In this document: positions 7,787-16,718 of the stretch, piece after piece
Layout: every line of letters starts with the position of its first letter
How positions within the stretch are numbered: position 1 is the stretch's first letter
Source of the DNA: an uncultured Hyphomicrobiaceae bacterium
GTDB taxonomy: Bacteria > Pseudomonadota > Alphaproteobacteria > Rhizobiales > CALHAX01
Assembly (NCBI GenBank): GCA_937931785.1
Contig: CALHAX010000002.1
Span: 53,797-117,796 of the forward strand
Length of the DNA stretch: 64,000 nt
Direction: 5' to 3'
Position numbers and translations under genes: made by a program
The notes under the pieces: generated by a model
What the model saw: the letters and a program-made list of their open reading frames with translations, nothing else
What the model was told of the DNA's origin: nothing
The model's database searches: none

Positions 7787-9034
7787 TCAGGCCACCTGTT
7801 GGCTGATTTCCGCGCCACCAATGGCCGCGCGTTCCGCGTCCCAGGTTCGGATGAGCTCAATGATATCGAGCACCGGGAGAGGCTTCGAGAACAGATACCC
7901 CTGTCCGAAGTTGCTGCCTTTTTCCATAAGGAATGCGAAATCGTGCGGCGTCTCAATGCCTTCGGAGACGACGCTCATGCCGAGTTGTTGTGCGAGCATC
8001 AGTATGGTCTCGACAATCTTGCGGTTCTGCTCTGCCTTGAACATCGCTGAAACGAAACTGCGGTCGATCTTGAGTGTGGTCACCGGCAAGTTCGCGAGAT
8101 GCGACATGCTCGAGTAACCTGTCCCGAAGTCATCGATGGCAACGCCGGTGCCTAGAGCGCGAATCTCGTTCAGAACGCGCGCAGCCATAGCCGTGTCCTG
8201 CATGACGGAGCTTTCCGTGATCTCGAATGTCAGCACGTCTGGCGTCAATCCGTTTTCCGCGACACTCTCTTCCAGCAGCTCAACAATGTTGCCGCTTTCG
8301 AGATCACGGGCCGTGACGTTGATGCTGACCACAATCGGGGTCACGTTCCCTATGTTCTTCAAGCAAGTCGTGCGCAACCGGGGGAGGTCGACACACGCCT
8401 GTTTCAGGCAGAACGTCGTGATCTGGCGGATGAGTGCGCTTTCGTTTGCGGTTGGGATGAACTGATCCGGTGATATCAAACCGCGCTCGGGATGTTGCCA
8501 GCGTACCAGAGCCTCAAGCCCGCACAGCATACCTGTTTCGAGGTGGACAATCGGCTGGTAGTGGACCCGCATCTCATTTCGGCGCAGAGCTGTCGCGATG
8601 TCACTTTCCAGCTTCAGGCTTTCGAGTGCAGCGGGTGCAAAATTCGACGGCAAATCGTAAACGTTTGTTGGTACGCCTGTGGACGTCTCAAGTATACGCA
8701 ATGTCTTGCGCAACCGGTTCAGGACCGTTTCTATTGTCATGCGCATGACGGGATCCATTTCCAGGATCCTGCGCGTGAATTGTTCCGCGTTGATTTTCTG
8801 GAGAACGCAGTCCTCCAGCGCCAGAGCGGTTGCCGAGCGGCGCTCATTCATCAGTATCGCCATCTCGCCGAGGATTTCTCCCTGACCGACGGTCGCTATC
8901 ACAACTTTTTCGCCGTTGCGCTTTACGGAAATTTCGAGGGATCCGGAATCAATCACATACGCGCAATCGGCGGCATCATTTTCGTGAAACAACACCTCAC
9001 CGGTCGGTATCGTGATGAACTTGTAGCCGCTCAT
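7787..9034 (-). CDS. Cyclic-nucleotide-binding domain / EAL c-di-GMP phosphodiesterase
   Basis: The 415-residue soluble protein joins an N-terminal cNMP-binding (CAP_ED) domain, about residues 1-115, to an EAL domain, about 155-400. The sensor half shows GEILGEMAILMNERRSATA, the phosphate-binding cassette. The EAL half keeps the catalytic signature: GLEALVRW, the metal Asn in INVTARD, EITESS, IDDFGTGYSS, KIDRSF, SEGIE and GQGYLF. An active phosphodiesterase that degrades c-di-GMP is therefore likely, gated by a cyclic nucleotide or another small ligand. Start ATG 9034 has GGGGAGAG ahead; the frame extends 5 codons further upstream. It is transcribed towards rpoH, 139 nt away. Confidence 0.9.
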   Translation of the reverse strand: MSGYKFITIPTGEVLFHENDAADCAYVIDSGSLEISVKRNGEKVVIATVGQGEILGEMAILMNERRSATALALEDCVLQKINAEQFTRRILEMDPVMRMTIETVLNRLRKTLRILETSTGVPTNVYDLPSNFAPAALESLKLESDIATALRRNEMRVHYQPIVHLETGMLCGLEALVRWQHPERGLISPDQFIPTANESALIRQITTFCLKQACVDLPRLRTTCLKNIGNVTPIVVSINVTARDLESGNIVELLEESVAENGLTPDVLTFEITESSVMQDTAMAARVLNEIRALGTGVAIDDFGTGYSSMSHLANLPVTTLKIDRSFVSAMFKAEQNRKIVETILMLAQQLGMSVVSEGIETPHDFAFLMEKGSNFGQGYLFSKPLPVLDIIELIRTWDAERAAIGGAEISQQVA

Positions 9035-9184
9035 GTTCACTCTCCCCAAAGAGGTGCAGGTTCAGACATACGTCGCACCTCCCGCCCGCAAATCAATGCG
9101 AACGCCACCCAATGGTTCTTGAGACTAAGCAGATGTGGCTAATGAGGCGTTAATATCGACGACACAGCAACGGTATGGTGGAGA

Positions 9185-10261
9185 TCAATCCACTTGCTCT
9201 GCCCCTTTGCGAAGCGCTTCGAGCAGGATTGCAATGTCGTCAGGAAGATCACATTTGAACCGCAGGAGTTCGCCACTCAAGGGATGCTCAAAACCAAGCT
9301 CCGCGGCATGCAGTGCCTGTCTTTTCAAGGCCTTGAGGCTTTGCTGCGCGTCCGACGACAGCAACCGTGCACTGGCTGCATGGCTGGCACCATAGGTAGG
9401 ATCGCCGAGAAGCGGATGATGGATGTGCGCCATGTGCACGCGAATTTGGTGTGTCCGCCCGGTTTCGAGAACACATCGCAGGCGGGACGCAGCCTTGGCG
9501 CGATCTTCGGTCGCAAACGTTTCCTGCACTTCGTAGTGCGTCACGGCAGATTTCACATCTGTTCGTCCCTGCTGCCGGTCGCCAGGAATAACCGCCATCT
9601 TCGTGCGGTTCCCGCTGGCACGGCCGAGCGCCGCATCAATCTTACCACGTGACCGCTCCGGCACGCCCCAAACAATCGCCTGATAGGCACGCTGCATACG
9701 CCCATCCCGGCCATGGGCCGCAAACTGTGCCGTCAATGACGCGTGGGCGATGTCAGTCTTCGCGATGACCATGAGCCCCGTGGTATCCTTGTCGAGCCGA
9801 TGCACGATGCCGGGACGACGGACGCCGCCGATCCCGGACAAGCTGTCGCCACAGTGAGCAATGAGCGCATTGACGAGCGTTCCCGTCCAGTTTCCGGCAG
9901 CCGGATGGACGACAATGCCTGCAGGCTTGTCGATAACGATAACGGCATCGTCTTCGAACACGACGCTCAACGGGATTTTTTCGCCGCGCGGGATGGCCGG
10001 GATGGCTTCCGGCACGGTAATCTCGTAGATATCGCCAGCCTGCACGGCTGTGTTGGGTGTGTCGATCACCGCGCCCGCGCCAGGTTCTGTCTCTGTGCCC
10101 CCTTGGCGGACCTGCCCTTCCTTGATAAGCGCTTTGACGCGTGAGCGGCTGACGGCACCGATATGGTCTGCAAGGACACGGTCCAGACGCGCACCCACGT
10201 CCGACAGGTTCACGACCACGCGATGGTGCATGATCGTAACGGGGTCAAGATCATCAGACAT
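9185..10261 (-). CDS. rluD: RluD-type 23S rRNA pseudouridine synthase (RluA family)
   Basis: Converts uridines in 23S rRNA helix 69 to pseudouridine if it is the RluD orthologue. The 358-residue protein has an N-terminal S4 RNA-binding domain (about 20-75, RLDRVLADH and SRSRVKALIKEGQV). The RluA catalytic core carries HRLDKDTTG with catalytic Asp157. TGRTHQIRVHM and GDPTYG are also present. Alternative starts exist at 10285 (TTG) and 10231; ATG 10261 gives a normal-length N-terminus but has no strong ribosome-binding site. It is divergent from the small membrane-protein gene at 10303, leaving only 41 nt for both promoters. RluA/RluC specificity cannot be fully excluded. Confidence 0.9.
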   Translation of the reverse strand: MSDDLDPVTIMHHRVVVNLSDVGARLDRVLADHIGAVSRSRVKALIKEGQVRQGGTETEPGAGAVIDTPNTAVQAGDIYEITVPEAIPAIPRGEKIPLSVVFEDDAVIVIDKPAGIVVHPAAGNWTGTLVNALIAHCGDSLSGIGGVRRPGIVHRLDKDTTGLMVIAKTDIAHASLTAQFAAHGRDGRMQRAYQAIVWGVPERSRGKIDAALGRASGNRTKMAVIPGDRQQGRTDVKSAVTHYEVQETFATEDRAKAASRLRCVLETGRTHQIRVHMAHIHHPLLGDPTYGASHAASARLLSSDAQQSLKALKRQALHAAELGFEHPLSGELLRFKCDLPDDIAILLEALRKGAEQVD

Positions 10262-10302
10262 GCGGCGTACAATCCGCTGAACCAACCACGGGATATGCCG
10301 CG

Positions 10303-10722
10303 ATGACGACGGAAACTGCCGACGAGAACGAACCAGAATACCCGCCGTTCATGAGCCCGACAGGTGTGCGCCGCATGACCGTTGCCGTCGTCGTCATGGG
10401 GGTGATTCTCCTGGTGGGGTTCGCAACGCTGGTTGGCCTGATCATATACAAATCCGGCAAGGCGAAGAAGGCAGCAATCGAGAAGGCACGCCCGGCAATT
10501 GTCAGCGTGGACGAGGCCCGTGCGATCTATGGTGCAAACGGTGTATCGAAGTTTGTCACAGCGCGCATCCCGAAAGGTGCGCGGATCACCGGTACGACCG
10601 TGGATGGCGATCGCGTTTTCCTGACCATCGATGATGGCTCCGGGTCCGCTCTCATGATGTTCGATGCGAAGGACTGGAAAGTTCTGGGCGTTGCGCGCTT
10701 TTCAGATGCTGCCGACGAGTGA
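10303..10722 (+). CDS. Small single-pass membrane protein, DUF6476-like
   Basis: The 139-residue protein has an acidic, Pro-rich N-terminal tail, one clear membrane segment at about residues 25-49 (MTVAVVVMGVILLVGFATLVGLIIY), then KSGKAKK and a soluble beta-rich domain of about 85 residues containing TTVDGDRVFLTIDDG. I associate this layout, divergent from an RluA-family gene, with the uncharacterised DUF6476 family of alphaproteobacteria. That family assignment is from memory. The soluble domain is probably periplasmic, since the positive charges follow the membrane segment only weakly. Function unknown. Confidence 0.7.
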   Translation: MTTETADENEPEYPPFMSPTGVRRMTVAVVVMGVILLVGFATLVGLIIYKSGKAKKAAIEKARPAIVSVDEARAIYGANGVSKFVTARIPKGARITGTTVDGDRVFLTIDDGSGSALMMFDAKDWKVLGVARFSDAADE

Positions 10723-10827
10723 TTTGATGCACTAACGCCTGCATCGCTGCGTTCTGGACCTTGAGCGTGCAAGCCGTCATACATTGCGAATGATGCCGAT
10801 ACGCATTCGAGAGGACCGACCGCCAAG

Positions 10828-12144
10828 ATGATCAGCGAGGAACTCAACCAGAGACTGACCCGAACGGGCCAGGGGACCGACGCCGGAACTGTGTTGCGGC
10901 ACTACTGGCAGCCTGCAGCGCTGGCGGACGAACTGGTGAGCAAACGTCCGGTCGTGCCGGTGCGCCTGCTGGGTGAGGACCTTGTCCTGTTCCGCAATGA
11001 CGACGGCGAACTGGGACTGATTGGCAGGCATTGCCTGCACCGGGGTGCGGATCTTTGCTATGGGCGCCTAGAGGACAACGGGCTGCGCTGTCCGTTTCAC
11101 GGTTGGCACTTCGACCGAACCGGCCAGTGCATCGAACAACCGGGCGAGCCGGACGGCAGCCGGATGCACGAGAGTATCAAGACAGCCTCTTATCCGGTGA
11201 TAGAGAAAAACGGAATCATCTTCGCTTACATGGGCCCGGGTGAGCCGCCCCCGTTTCCGGACCTCGACTGCTTTCGCGCACCCTCCTCTCACGTTTTTGC
11301 GTTCAAGGGGCTTTGGGAATGTAACTGGCTGCAGGCAATGGAGGTTGGAATCGATCCAGCGCACGCCTCATTCCTGCATCGCTTTCTACAGGACGAAGAC
11401 CCGGCGGACGGTTACGGAAAACAATTCCGCGACACCGCCACTGGCACGAACATTCCGATGACGAAATTGCTGCGTGATTATCCGCGCCCCGAGATTTCCG
11501 TTGAAGAGATGGATTACGGCATGCGGTTGACCGCTCTGCGCCACCTGGATGATGGCCGCACGCACGTGCGTGTCACGAACCAGATTTTCCCGGAAGCGAT
11601 CTGCATTCCGATGTCGCGGGACATGACGATTACGCAGTGGCATGTGCCCGTCGATGACAAGACATGCTACTGGTATTCGATGTTCACCAGCTTTGGTGCG
11701 CCCGTCGACAAGACCGTGATGCGGGACCAGCGGTTGAAGGAGCATCGCCTGCCGGATTACACTCCGTTGAAGAATGCCCGCAACAACTACGGCTACGATC
11801 CCGACGAACAGGGCGAAATGACCTACACGGGTATGGGCCTCGACATCAACGTGCACGACCAATGGGCCGTTGAATCCATGGGGCGCATTCAGGATCGCAC
11901 GGTGGAACATCTCGGAAAGACAGACGTGGGAATCATTGCCTATCGCCGGATGCTGCGAGCGGCTATCGAACATGTGAAATCGGGGCAAACTGAAAAACTC
12001 CCGATGCTGAACGGTGTTGCGCCCGAAACCATTCGCGGACCGATTTCGACGGATGCTATCACACCCACGGAAGCATGGGAGACAGTCTGGATGAACACTG
12101 ACCGCGAACGCCGCGCCGATTGCCCATGGGATGCGCAGATCTGA
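10828..12144 (+). CDS. Rieske non-haem iron oxygenase, alpha subunit (phthalate-dioxygenase type)
   Basis: Hydroxylates or demethylates an aromatic substrate with O2 and electrons from a reductase. The 438-residue protein has the Rieske [2Fe-2S] ligands Cys69-X-His71 and Cys88-X2-His91. The mononuclear iron motif E172-X3-D176-X2-H179-X4-H184 is complete, so the enzyme should be active. The C-terminal HDQWAVESMG segment is typical of single-component alpha subunits such as phthalate 4,5-dioxygenase. No reductase or ferredoxin gene lies in the window. It begins a tight run with the glutamine-synthetase-like gene (overlapping or 2 nt apart) and the CHMI gene, suggesting one catabolic operon. The substrate is unknown. 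Confidence 0.92.
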   Translation: MISEELNQRLTRTGQGTDAGTVLRHYWQPAALADELVSKRPVVPVRLLGEDLVLFRNDDGELGLIGRHCLHRGADLCYGRLEDNGLRCPFHGWHFDRTGQCIEQPGEPDGSRMHESIKTASYPVIEKNGIIFAYMGPGEPPPFPDLDCFRAPSSHVFAFKGLWECNWLQAMEVGIDPAHASFLHRFLQDEDPADGYGKQFRDTATGTNIPMTKLLRDYPRPEISVEEMDYGMRLTALRHLDDGRTHVRVTNQIFPEAICIPMSRDMTITQWHVPVDDKTCYWYSMFTSFGAPVDKTVMRDQRLKEHRLPDYTPLKNARNNYGYDPDEQGEMTYTGMGLDINVHDQWAVESMGRIQDRTVEHLGKTDVGIIAYRRMLRAAIEHVKSGQTEKLPMLNGVAPETIRGPISTDAITPTEAWETVWMNTDRERRADCPWDAQI

Positions 12145-13610
12145 CCGTGACCCAGGACCTTGTTGCAAAACTGAAAGACGGTTTTCTTGCGCGCTCCGGG
12201 CTTTTACCGGAGGATGGTCTCGCCGCCTGCGCTGACGTTATAGCGCGTGTTGGCGCAGGCGAAGTGGAAACCGTGCGCGTTCTGTTTGCGGATCAGCACG
12301 GCGTACTGCGCGGGAAGACGATCGTTGCAGATGCGATTGCCGCTGCATTCACAAGTGGAATATCCCTCCCATCATCGCTTCTGCTGAAAGACACGTCACA
12401 TCGCACAGTTTTCCCGGTGTGGTCTGAAGATGCAGGTATTGGCTCCGGACTGATGCAAGGAGCGGGCGACATGGTGATGGTGCCAGACCCGACGACGCTC
12501 CGCACGCTGCCCTGGTCACCGCATTCGGCCTGGTTGTTCTGCGACGTGGCGTTCAAGGATGGCACGCCGATCCCGTTCGCGCCCCGGACGGTGCTGAAAC
12601 GCAGCGTCGACGCGCTTGCCGGAAAATCCCTTGCGCTAACGCTCGGCCTTGAGGTTGAGTTCCATGTGTTCGAGGTTGTTGATGACCGTCTGCAACATGC
12701 GGACGCTGGCATGCCGGGTCTGCCGCCTGCAACGCAGTTGCTGTCGCAGGGCTACCAGCTCCTCACGGAGAACATTTACGCAAAGCTGGAGACGATCGTC
12801 GACGATCTCCGGCGATCCGCTCAGGCGCTTGGATTGCCCATCCGCTCGACCGAAATCGAGATGGGGCCGAGCCAGATCGAGTTCGTATTTGATCCAGCCG
12901 ATCCCGTAACGCATGCGGACAACATGATGATGTTTCGTGCGATGGCCAAGCAGGTCTGTGCGCAGCAAGGATTGCACGCCACGTTCATGTGTCGCCCAAC
13001 CGTGGCGAATTGTGCGTCAAGCGGATGGCACCTGCATCAGTCGCTGGTCGACGCGCAAAGCGGAGCCAATCTTTTCGTGCCGGACACGATGGGCGCACTC
13101 ACACCGCAGGCCAGTGCGTGGATTGCTGGCCTGCTGCACCACGCCAATGAAAGCTGCCTGCTGACCACACCGACGGTCAACGGATACAAACGCTATCAGC
13201 CGTACCAACTTGCACCGGATCGCATCCAGTGGGGACGCGACAATCGGGGCGCCATGATCCGTGGTTTGATGACACCTGGGGACGCCGCCAGCCGGATCGA
13301 GAACCGGGTCGCGGACACGACAGCCAATCCCTACTATTTCTTCGCGTCACAGATTCTTGGCGGCCTATCCGGTATCGAAAACGCCTTGCAGGCGCCACCA
13401 CCTGTCGAAACACCCTACGAGTCCGATGCCGAGCGTTTGCCTGTGACATTGCTCGATGCCATCATCGCCTTTGAAGCTGGAACCTTGTTCAAGACCGGCC
13501 TCGGCGATGAGTTCGTGGCATACATGAGCGGCCTCAAACGCGCGGAATGGCAGCGCTACGTCTCCGCCCTTTCAGAGTGGGAGCAGCGGGAGTATTTCTC
13601 GCTTTATTGA
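12126..13610 (+). CDS. Glutamine-synthetase-family gamma-glutamyl ligase
   Basis: An ATP-dependent ligase of the GS fold, 494 residues: N-terminal beta-grasp domain with VRVLFADQHGVLRGK, then the catalytic domain with GLEVEFHVFE, TEIEMGPSQIEF, NGYKRYQPYQLAP (ATP loop) and ENRVADTTANPY. It is not canonical GlnA. It groups by eye with PuuA/GlnT-like enzymes that glutamylate amines. Its place between a Rieske oxygenase and an isomerase recalls aniline and isopropylamine pathways, where a GS-like enzyme activates the amine; the role here is inference. Two starts are plausible: ATG 12126, overlapping the oxygenase by 19 nt, or GTG 12147, 2 nt after its stop. Neither has a strong ribosome-binding site, fitting translational coupling. 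Confidence 0.88.
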   Translation: MGCADLTVTQDLVAKLKDGFLARSGLLPEDGLAACADVIARVGAGEVETVRVLFADQHGVLRGKTIVADAIAAAFTSGISLPSSLLLKDTSHRTVFPVWSEDAGIGSGLMQGAGDMVMVPDPTTLRTLPWSPHSAWLFCDVAFKDGTPIPFAPRTVLKRSVDALAGKSLALTLGLEVEFHVFEVVDDRLQHADAGMPGLPPATQLLSQGYQLLTENIYAKLETIVDDLRRSAQALGLPIRSTEIEMGPSQIEFVFDPADPVTHADNMMMFRAMAKQVCAQQGLHATFMCRPTVANCASSGWHLHQSLVDAQSGANLFVPDTMGALTPQASAWIAGLLHHANESCLLTTPTVNGYKRYQPYQLAPDRIQWGRDNRGAMIRGLMTPGDAASRIENRVADTTANPYYFFASQILGGLSGIENALQAPPPVETPYESDAERLPVTLLDAIIAFEAGTLFKTGLGDEFVAYMSGLKRAEWQRYVSALSEWEQREYFSLY

Positions 13611-13612
13611 TC

Positions 13613-13954
13613 ATGCCACACTTTGTCATCGAACACGGCCATGCTCTCAAGAACGAGAGCGATATGGCGGACGCTATGCAGATCGTCCTCGATTGCGGGG
13701 CGAACTCCGGGTTTATCAAACGCGAAGACTGCAAGGTGCGACTGGTGCGTTACACCCATGCGCTTTTCGGCGATGGGCGAACCAGTTTCCTGCACGTAAC
13801 TGCAAAACTTCTGACAGGCCGGACGGACGCGCAAAAAGAAGCACTCGCGATTTCCATCCGCGACGCCCTGGACGCAAAATTTTCTACCATCGAAAGCATC
13901 AGCATCGATATCCGCGACATGAACCCGTCGTGCTACAAGAAGCGATTGGTGTAG
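13613..13954 (+). CDS. 5-carboxymethyl-2-hydroxymuconate delta-isomerase family (CHMI/HpaF-like)
   Basis: The 113-residue protein belongs to the tautomerase superfamily: after Met removal the N-terminus is the catalytic Pro (MPHFVIEHG). The size and the C-terminal ISIDIRDMNP segment match CHMI, which in homoprotocatechuate breakdown isomerises the ring-cleavage product. It starts 2 nt after the stop of the GS-like gene, so it is certainly co-transcribed and probably translationally coupled. No ring-cleavage dioxygenase, decarboxylase or hydratase of the hpa pathway is seen next to it, so the substrate may differ. A hairpin follows the stop. Confidence 0.88.
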   Translation: MPHFVIEHGHALKNESDMADAMQIVLDCGANSGFIKREDCKVRLVRYTHALFGDGRTSFLHVTAKLLTGRTDAQKEALAISIRDALDAKFSTIESISIDIRDMNPSCYKKRLV

Positions 13955-13956
13955 GC

Positions 13957-13981
13957 GGCGGTCGAAGGAGCCCCGACCGCC
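13957..13981. terminator. Hairpin between the convergent CHMI and ndk genes
   Basis: GGCGGTCG (13957-13964) pairs with CGACCGCC (13974-13981) over a 9-nt loop. It occupies most of the 39-nt gap between two convergent stop codons and could serve both directions. Neither side has a T-run, so it is a weak intrinsic terminator at best. Confidence 0.55.
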
Positions 13982-13993
13982 GGCACCATCGTG

Positions 13994-14416
13994 TCAGCCG
14001 ACGATTTCGTCAGCCGTGAAATTGAGATCGATCTCGATCTGAGCGTTTTCTGCGCTGTCGGAGCCGTGTACCGAGTTGCGCTCGATGTTCTCGGCGAACT
14101 CCTTGCGGATCGTCCCTGCTGCTGCCTCTTCCGGGTTCGTCGCACCCATGACTTCGCGGTTTTTCGCAATGGCGTTTTCGCCTTCAAGGACCTGCAGGAC
14201 GATGGGTCCCGATGTCATGAAAGATACGAGATCATTGTAAAATGGGCGCTCAGCGTGGACTTCGTAGAATTTTTTGGCTTGCGCCTCGTTCCAGTGCACG
14301 CGCTTGGACGCGACGATGCGCAGGCCGGCGTCTTCCAGCTTGGCGGCGATCTTGCCTGTCAGGTTGCGTGCTGTGGCGTCCGGCTTGATGATCGAAAAGG
14401 TGCGTTCCGTGGCCAT
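13994..14416 (-). CDS. ndk: Nucleoside diphosphate kinase
   Basis: Moves the terminal phosphate from ATP to other NDPs. The 140-residue length is standard. The phospho-accepting His117 lies in NSVHGSDS, and the N-terminal strand [11 protein letters not shown] and the P-loop-like region are intact. A GGGGA ribosome-binding site precedes ATG 14416. It is divergent from the ABC-F gene at 14580, with a 163-nt shared upstream region. Confidence 0.97.
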   Translation of the reverse strand: MATERTFSIIKPDATARNLTGKIAAKLEDAGLRIVASKRVHWNEAQAKKFYEVHAERPFYNDLVSFMTSGPIVLQVLEGENAIAKNREVMGATNPEEAAAGTIRKEFAENIERNSVHGSDSAENAQIEIDLNFTADEIVG

Positions 14417-14579
14417 GTGTGGTCCCCGTTTCCGTGTCTGATTGAATGGAAGATTCTGCGGGCCTTATAACGAGGTCCGGAGACGGCCACAAGACGCGTT
14501 GACGCGGGACCGTTGGCGTGACGGGCGGCGGCGTGTATGACCCGGCAAACACCTGCTTCGAAAGCCCACACATTTCATC

Positions 14580-16481
14580 ATGCTTCATTTGAATGACATC
14601 ACCTATCGCATCGAGGGACGCCTTTTGTTCGACAAGGCGACAGCCGGCATTCCGTCCGGCCACAAAGTTGGCCTGGTTGGGCGCAACGGCACGGGGAAGA
14701 CCACACTTCTGCGGCTGATTACAGGTGAAACGGCACTGGATGACGGGGCGATCAAGACCGGAAAGAACCAGCGGATCGGCACGGTGGCACAGGAAGCACC
14801 CGGTGGACCGGAAAGCCTGATCGACACCGTTCTGGCGGCGGACAAGGAACGGGCTGCGCTTCTAGCCGAAGCCGAGACGGCGACAGATCCCGAGCGCATC
14901 TCGGACATCCAGATACGGCTCACGGACATTGATGCGTATACGGCACCGGCGCGCGCCGCGACCATCCTTGCAGGCCTCGGGTTCGATGAAGAAGCACAGC
15001 AACGCTCGTGTGCCTCATTTTCCGGCGGGTGGCGGATGCGGGTGGCGCTTGGTGCCGCTTTGTTCGATGCGCCGGATATCCTGCTGCTTGATGAGCCGAC
15101 GAACTATCTCGATCTGGAGGGCGCGCTCTGGCTGGAACAGTTCCTCGCCAAATATCCTCATACGATCCTGATCGTCAGTCACGACCGGGAACTGCTGAAC
15201 ACGTCCGTGAATGCAATCCTGCATCTCGATCAACACAAACTGACGCTTTATGCGGGTGGCTACGACGATTTTGAAGCCACGCGGAGAGAAAAGCAGCGTC
15301 TCGACCAGAAGATGCAGCGGAAGCAGGAAGATGCGCGCAAGCACATGCAGGCCTTTGTGGACCGTTTCCGGGCCCAAGCGACCAAAGCCCGTCAGGCGCA
15401 AAGCCGACTGAAAGCGCTGCAGAAGATGAAACCGATCGCAGCGCAGATGGAGAATGCGGTCACGCCGTTCAATTTCCCAGCTCCTGAGAAAATGCTGGCA
15501 AGCCCGCTGGTGCGCTTTGAAGGAACAGCCGTCGGATATGAGCCTGGCAAACCGATCCTGCGCCAGCTGGATTTGCGCTTGGACCACGATGATCGCATCG
15601 GACTGTTGGGAACCAACGGCAACGGGAAGTCGACATTCGCCAAACTTGTGTCAGGCCGATTGGCACCGATGGACGGCAATCGCTATGCATCAAAGAAGAT
15701 GGTGGTTGGATATTTTGCCCAGCACCAGATGGACGAATTGAACCCCGAACGTTCGCCCTACGATCATATTGCCGATCTCATGCCGGAGGCGACGGAGGCG
15801 CAGAAACGAGCCAGGCTGGGTGCTCTTGGGTTCAGTTTCGAGAAAGCCGACACCAAGTGCGGGAAACTCTCCGGTGGCGAGAAGGCGCGCATGTTGTTTG
15901 CGCTAGCGACATTCCACAAACCGCATCTCCTTATTCTCGATGAACCGACCAACCACCTCGACGTGGACAGTCGCGAGGCCCTGATCCATGCGATCAACGA
16001 CTACTCGGGTGCCGTAATCCTGATCAGTCACGACCGTCACCTGCTGGAGGCAACGGCGGACCGGTTATGGGTTGTCCGTGATGGCGGCGTTGCACCTTAC
16101 GATGGCGATCTCGACAGCTATCGCGCAGAATGCCTTGCAGAACGGGGCGGAAAGAAAGTGAGCGGCGACGGGAAGTCTGCTCCATCTGCAAGCGGGAACT
16201 CCAGCATGAACAAGGCAGAGCGTCGACGGGAAGCGGCGCAAGCGCGTGAAAAACTATCGGAGTTGCGTAAGGCCATCAAAAAGTACGAAAAGGACATGGA
16301 GTCCCATGCGGCCACACTTCTGCGGCTGGATGAAAAGCTTGGGGATGAAAACCTGTATCAGGATGATCCGGCCAAGGCTGCGAAACTTGCGAAGGAACGC
16401 ACACAAGCGGCGCGCGCTCATGCGGTGAGTGAGGACTCCTGGTTGCAGGCCACCGAAGAACTTGAAGCCATTGCACCTTAG
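14580..16481 (+). CDS. ABC-F family ATPase (YheS/Uup-like)
   Basis: The 633-residue soluble protein has two ABC domains and no membrane segments. Domain 1 has Walker A GRNGTGKT (34-41), signature FSGGWRMR and Walker B ILLLDEPTNYLD. The charged linker (KQRLDQKMQRKQEDARKHM) is the ABC-F interdomain arm. Domain 2 has GTNGNGKST, LSGGEKARM and LLILDEPTNHLD. The C-terminal about 80 residues are a Lys/Glu/Ala coiled coil as in Uup or YheS. ABC-F proteins act on the ribosome or on branched DNA. Which subgroup this belongs to cannot be fixed by eye. A dispersed repeat unit begins 4 nt after the stop codon. Confidence 0.92.
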   Translation: MLHLNDITYRIEGRLLFDKATAGIPSGHKVGLVGRNGTGKTTLLRLITGETALDDGAIKTGKNQRIGTVAQEAPGGPESLIDTVLAADKERAALLAEAETATDPERISDIQIRLTDIDAYTAPARAATILAGLGFDEEAQQRSCASFSGGWRMRVALGAALFDAPDILLLDEPTNYLDLEGALWLEQFLAKYPHTILIVSHDRELLNTSVNAILHLDQHKLTLYAGGYDDFEATRREKQRLDQKMQRKQEDARKHMQAFVDRFRAQATKARQAQSRLKALQKMKPIAAQMENAVTPFNFPAPEKMLASPLVRFEGTAVGYEPGKPILRQLDLRLDHDDRIGLLGTNGNGKSTFAKLVSGRLAPMDGNRYASKKMVVGYFAQHQMDELNPERSPYDHIADLMPEATEAQKRARLGALGFSFEKADTKCGKLSGGEKARMLFALATFHKPHLLILDEPTNHLDVDSREALIHAINDYSGAVILISHDRHLLEATADRLWVVRDGGVAPYDGDLDSYRAECLAERGGKKVSGDGKSAPSASGNSSMNKAERRREAAQAREKLSELRKAIKKYEKDMESHAATLLRLDEKLGDENLYQDDPAKAAKLAKERTQAARAHAVSEDSWLQATEELEAIAP

Positions 16482-16485
16482 AGAC

Positions 16486-16528
16486 TGTGCGACATAATAC
16501 GGCTTCTACGAAGGAGAGGCGCCGGGAT
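16486..16528. repeat. Interspersed repeat unit, copy 1
   Basis: This 43-nt segment matches a segment at 55391-55433 in most positions. Both contain CGGCTTC, then ACGAAGGAGA, then GCGCCGGGAT. The GCTTC and GAAGC/GAGGC parts can fold back. Both copies lie right behind a gene, as expected for an extragenic palindromic repeat. The comparison is by eye. Confidence 0.6.
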
Positions 16529-16718
16529 ACCAGTGGAGCTATCTGGATCGTCACGTCATGAGTTCATTCAACTCAGATCCGCCATAGATTGATATGATGC
16601 AGACAGCGCCTTTCACAGCAACCATGATGCTTCAAATTTTAATGACTAATCTCAGAGAATATTGAGACACTTTTGATACGTGTATCCTTCATGACTTTTC
16701 GCCATGGGGGGCACTCGC

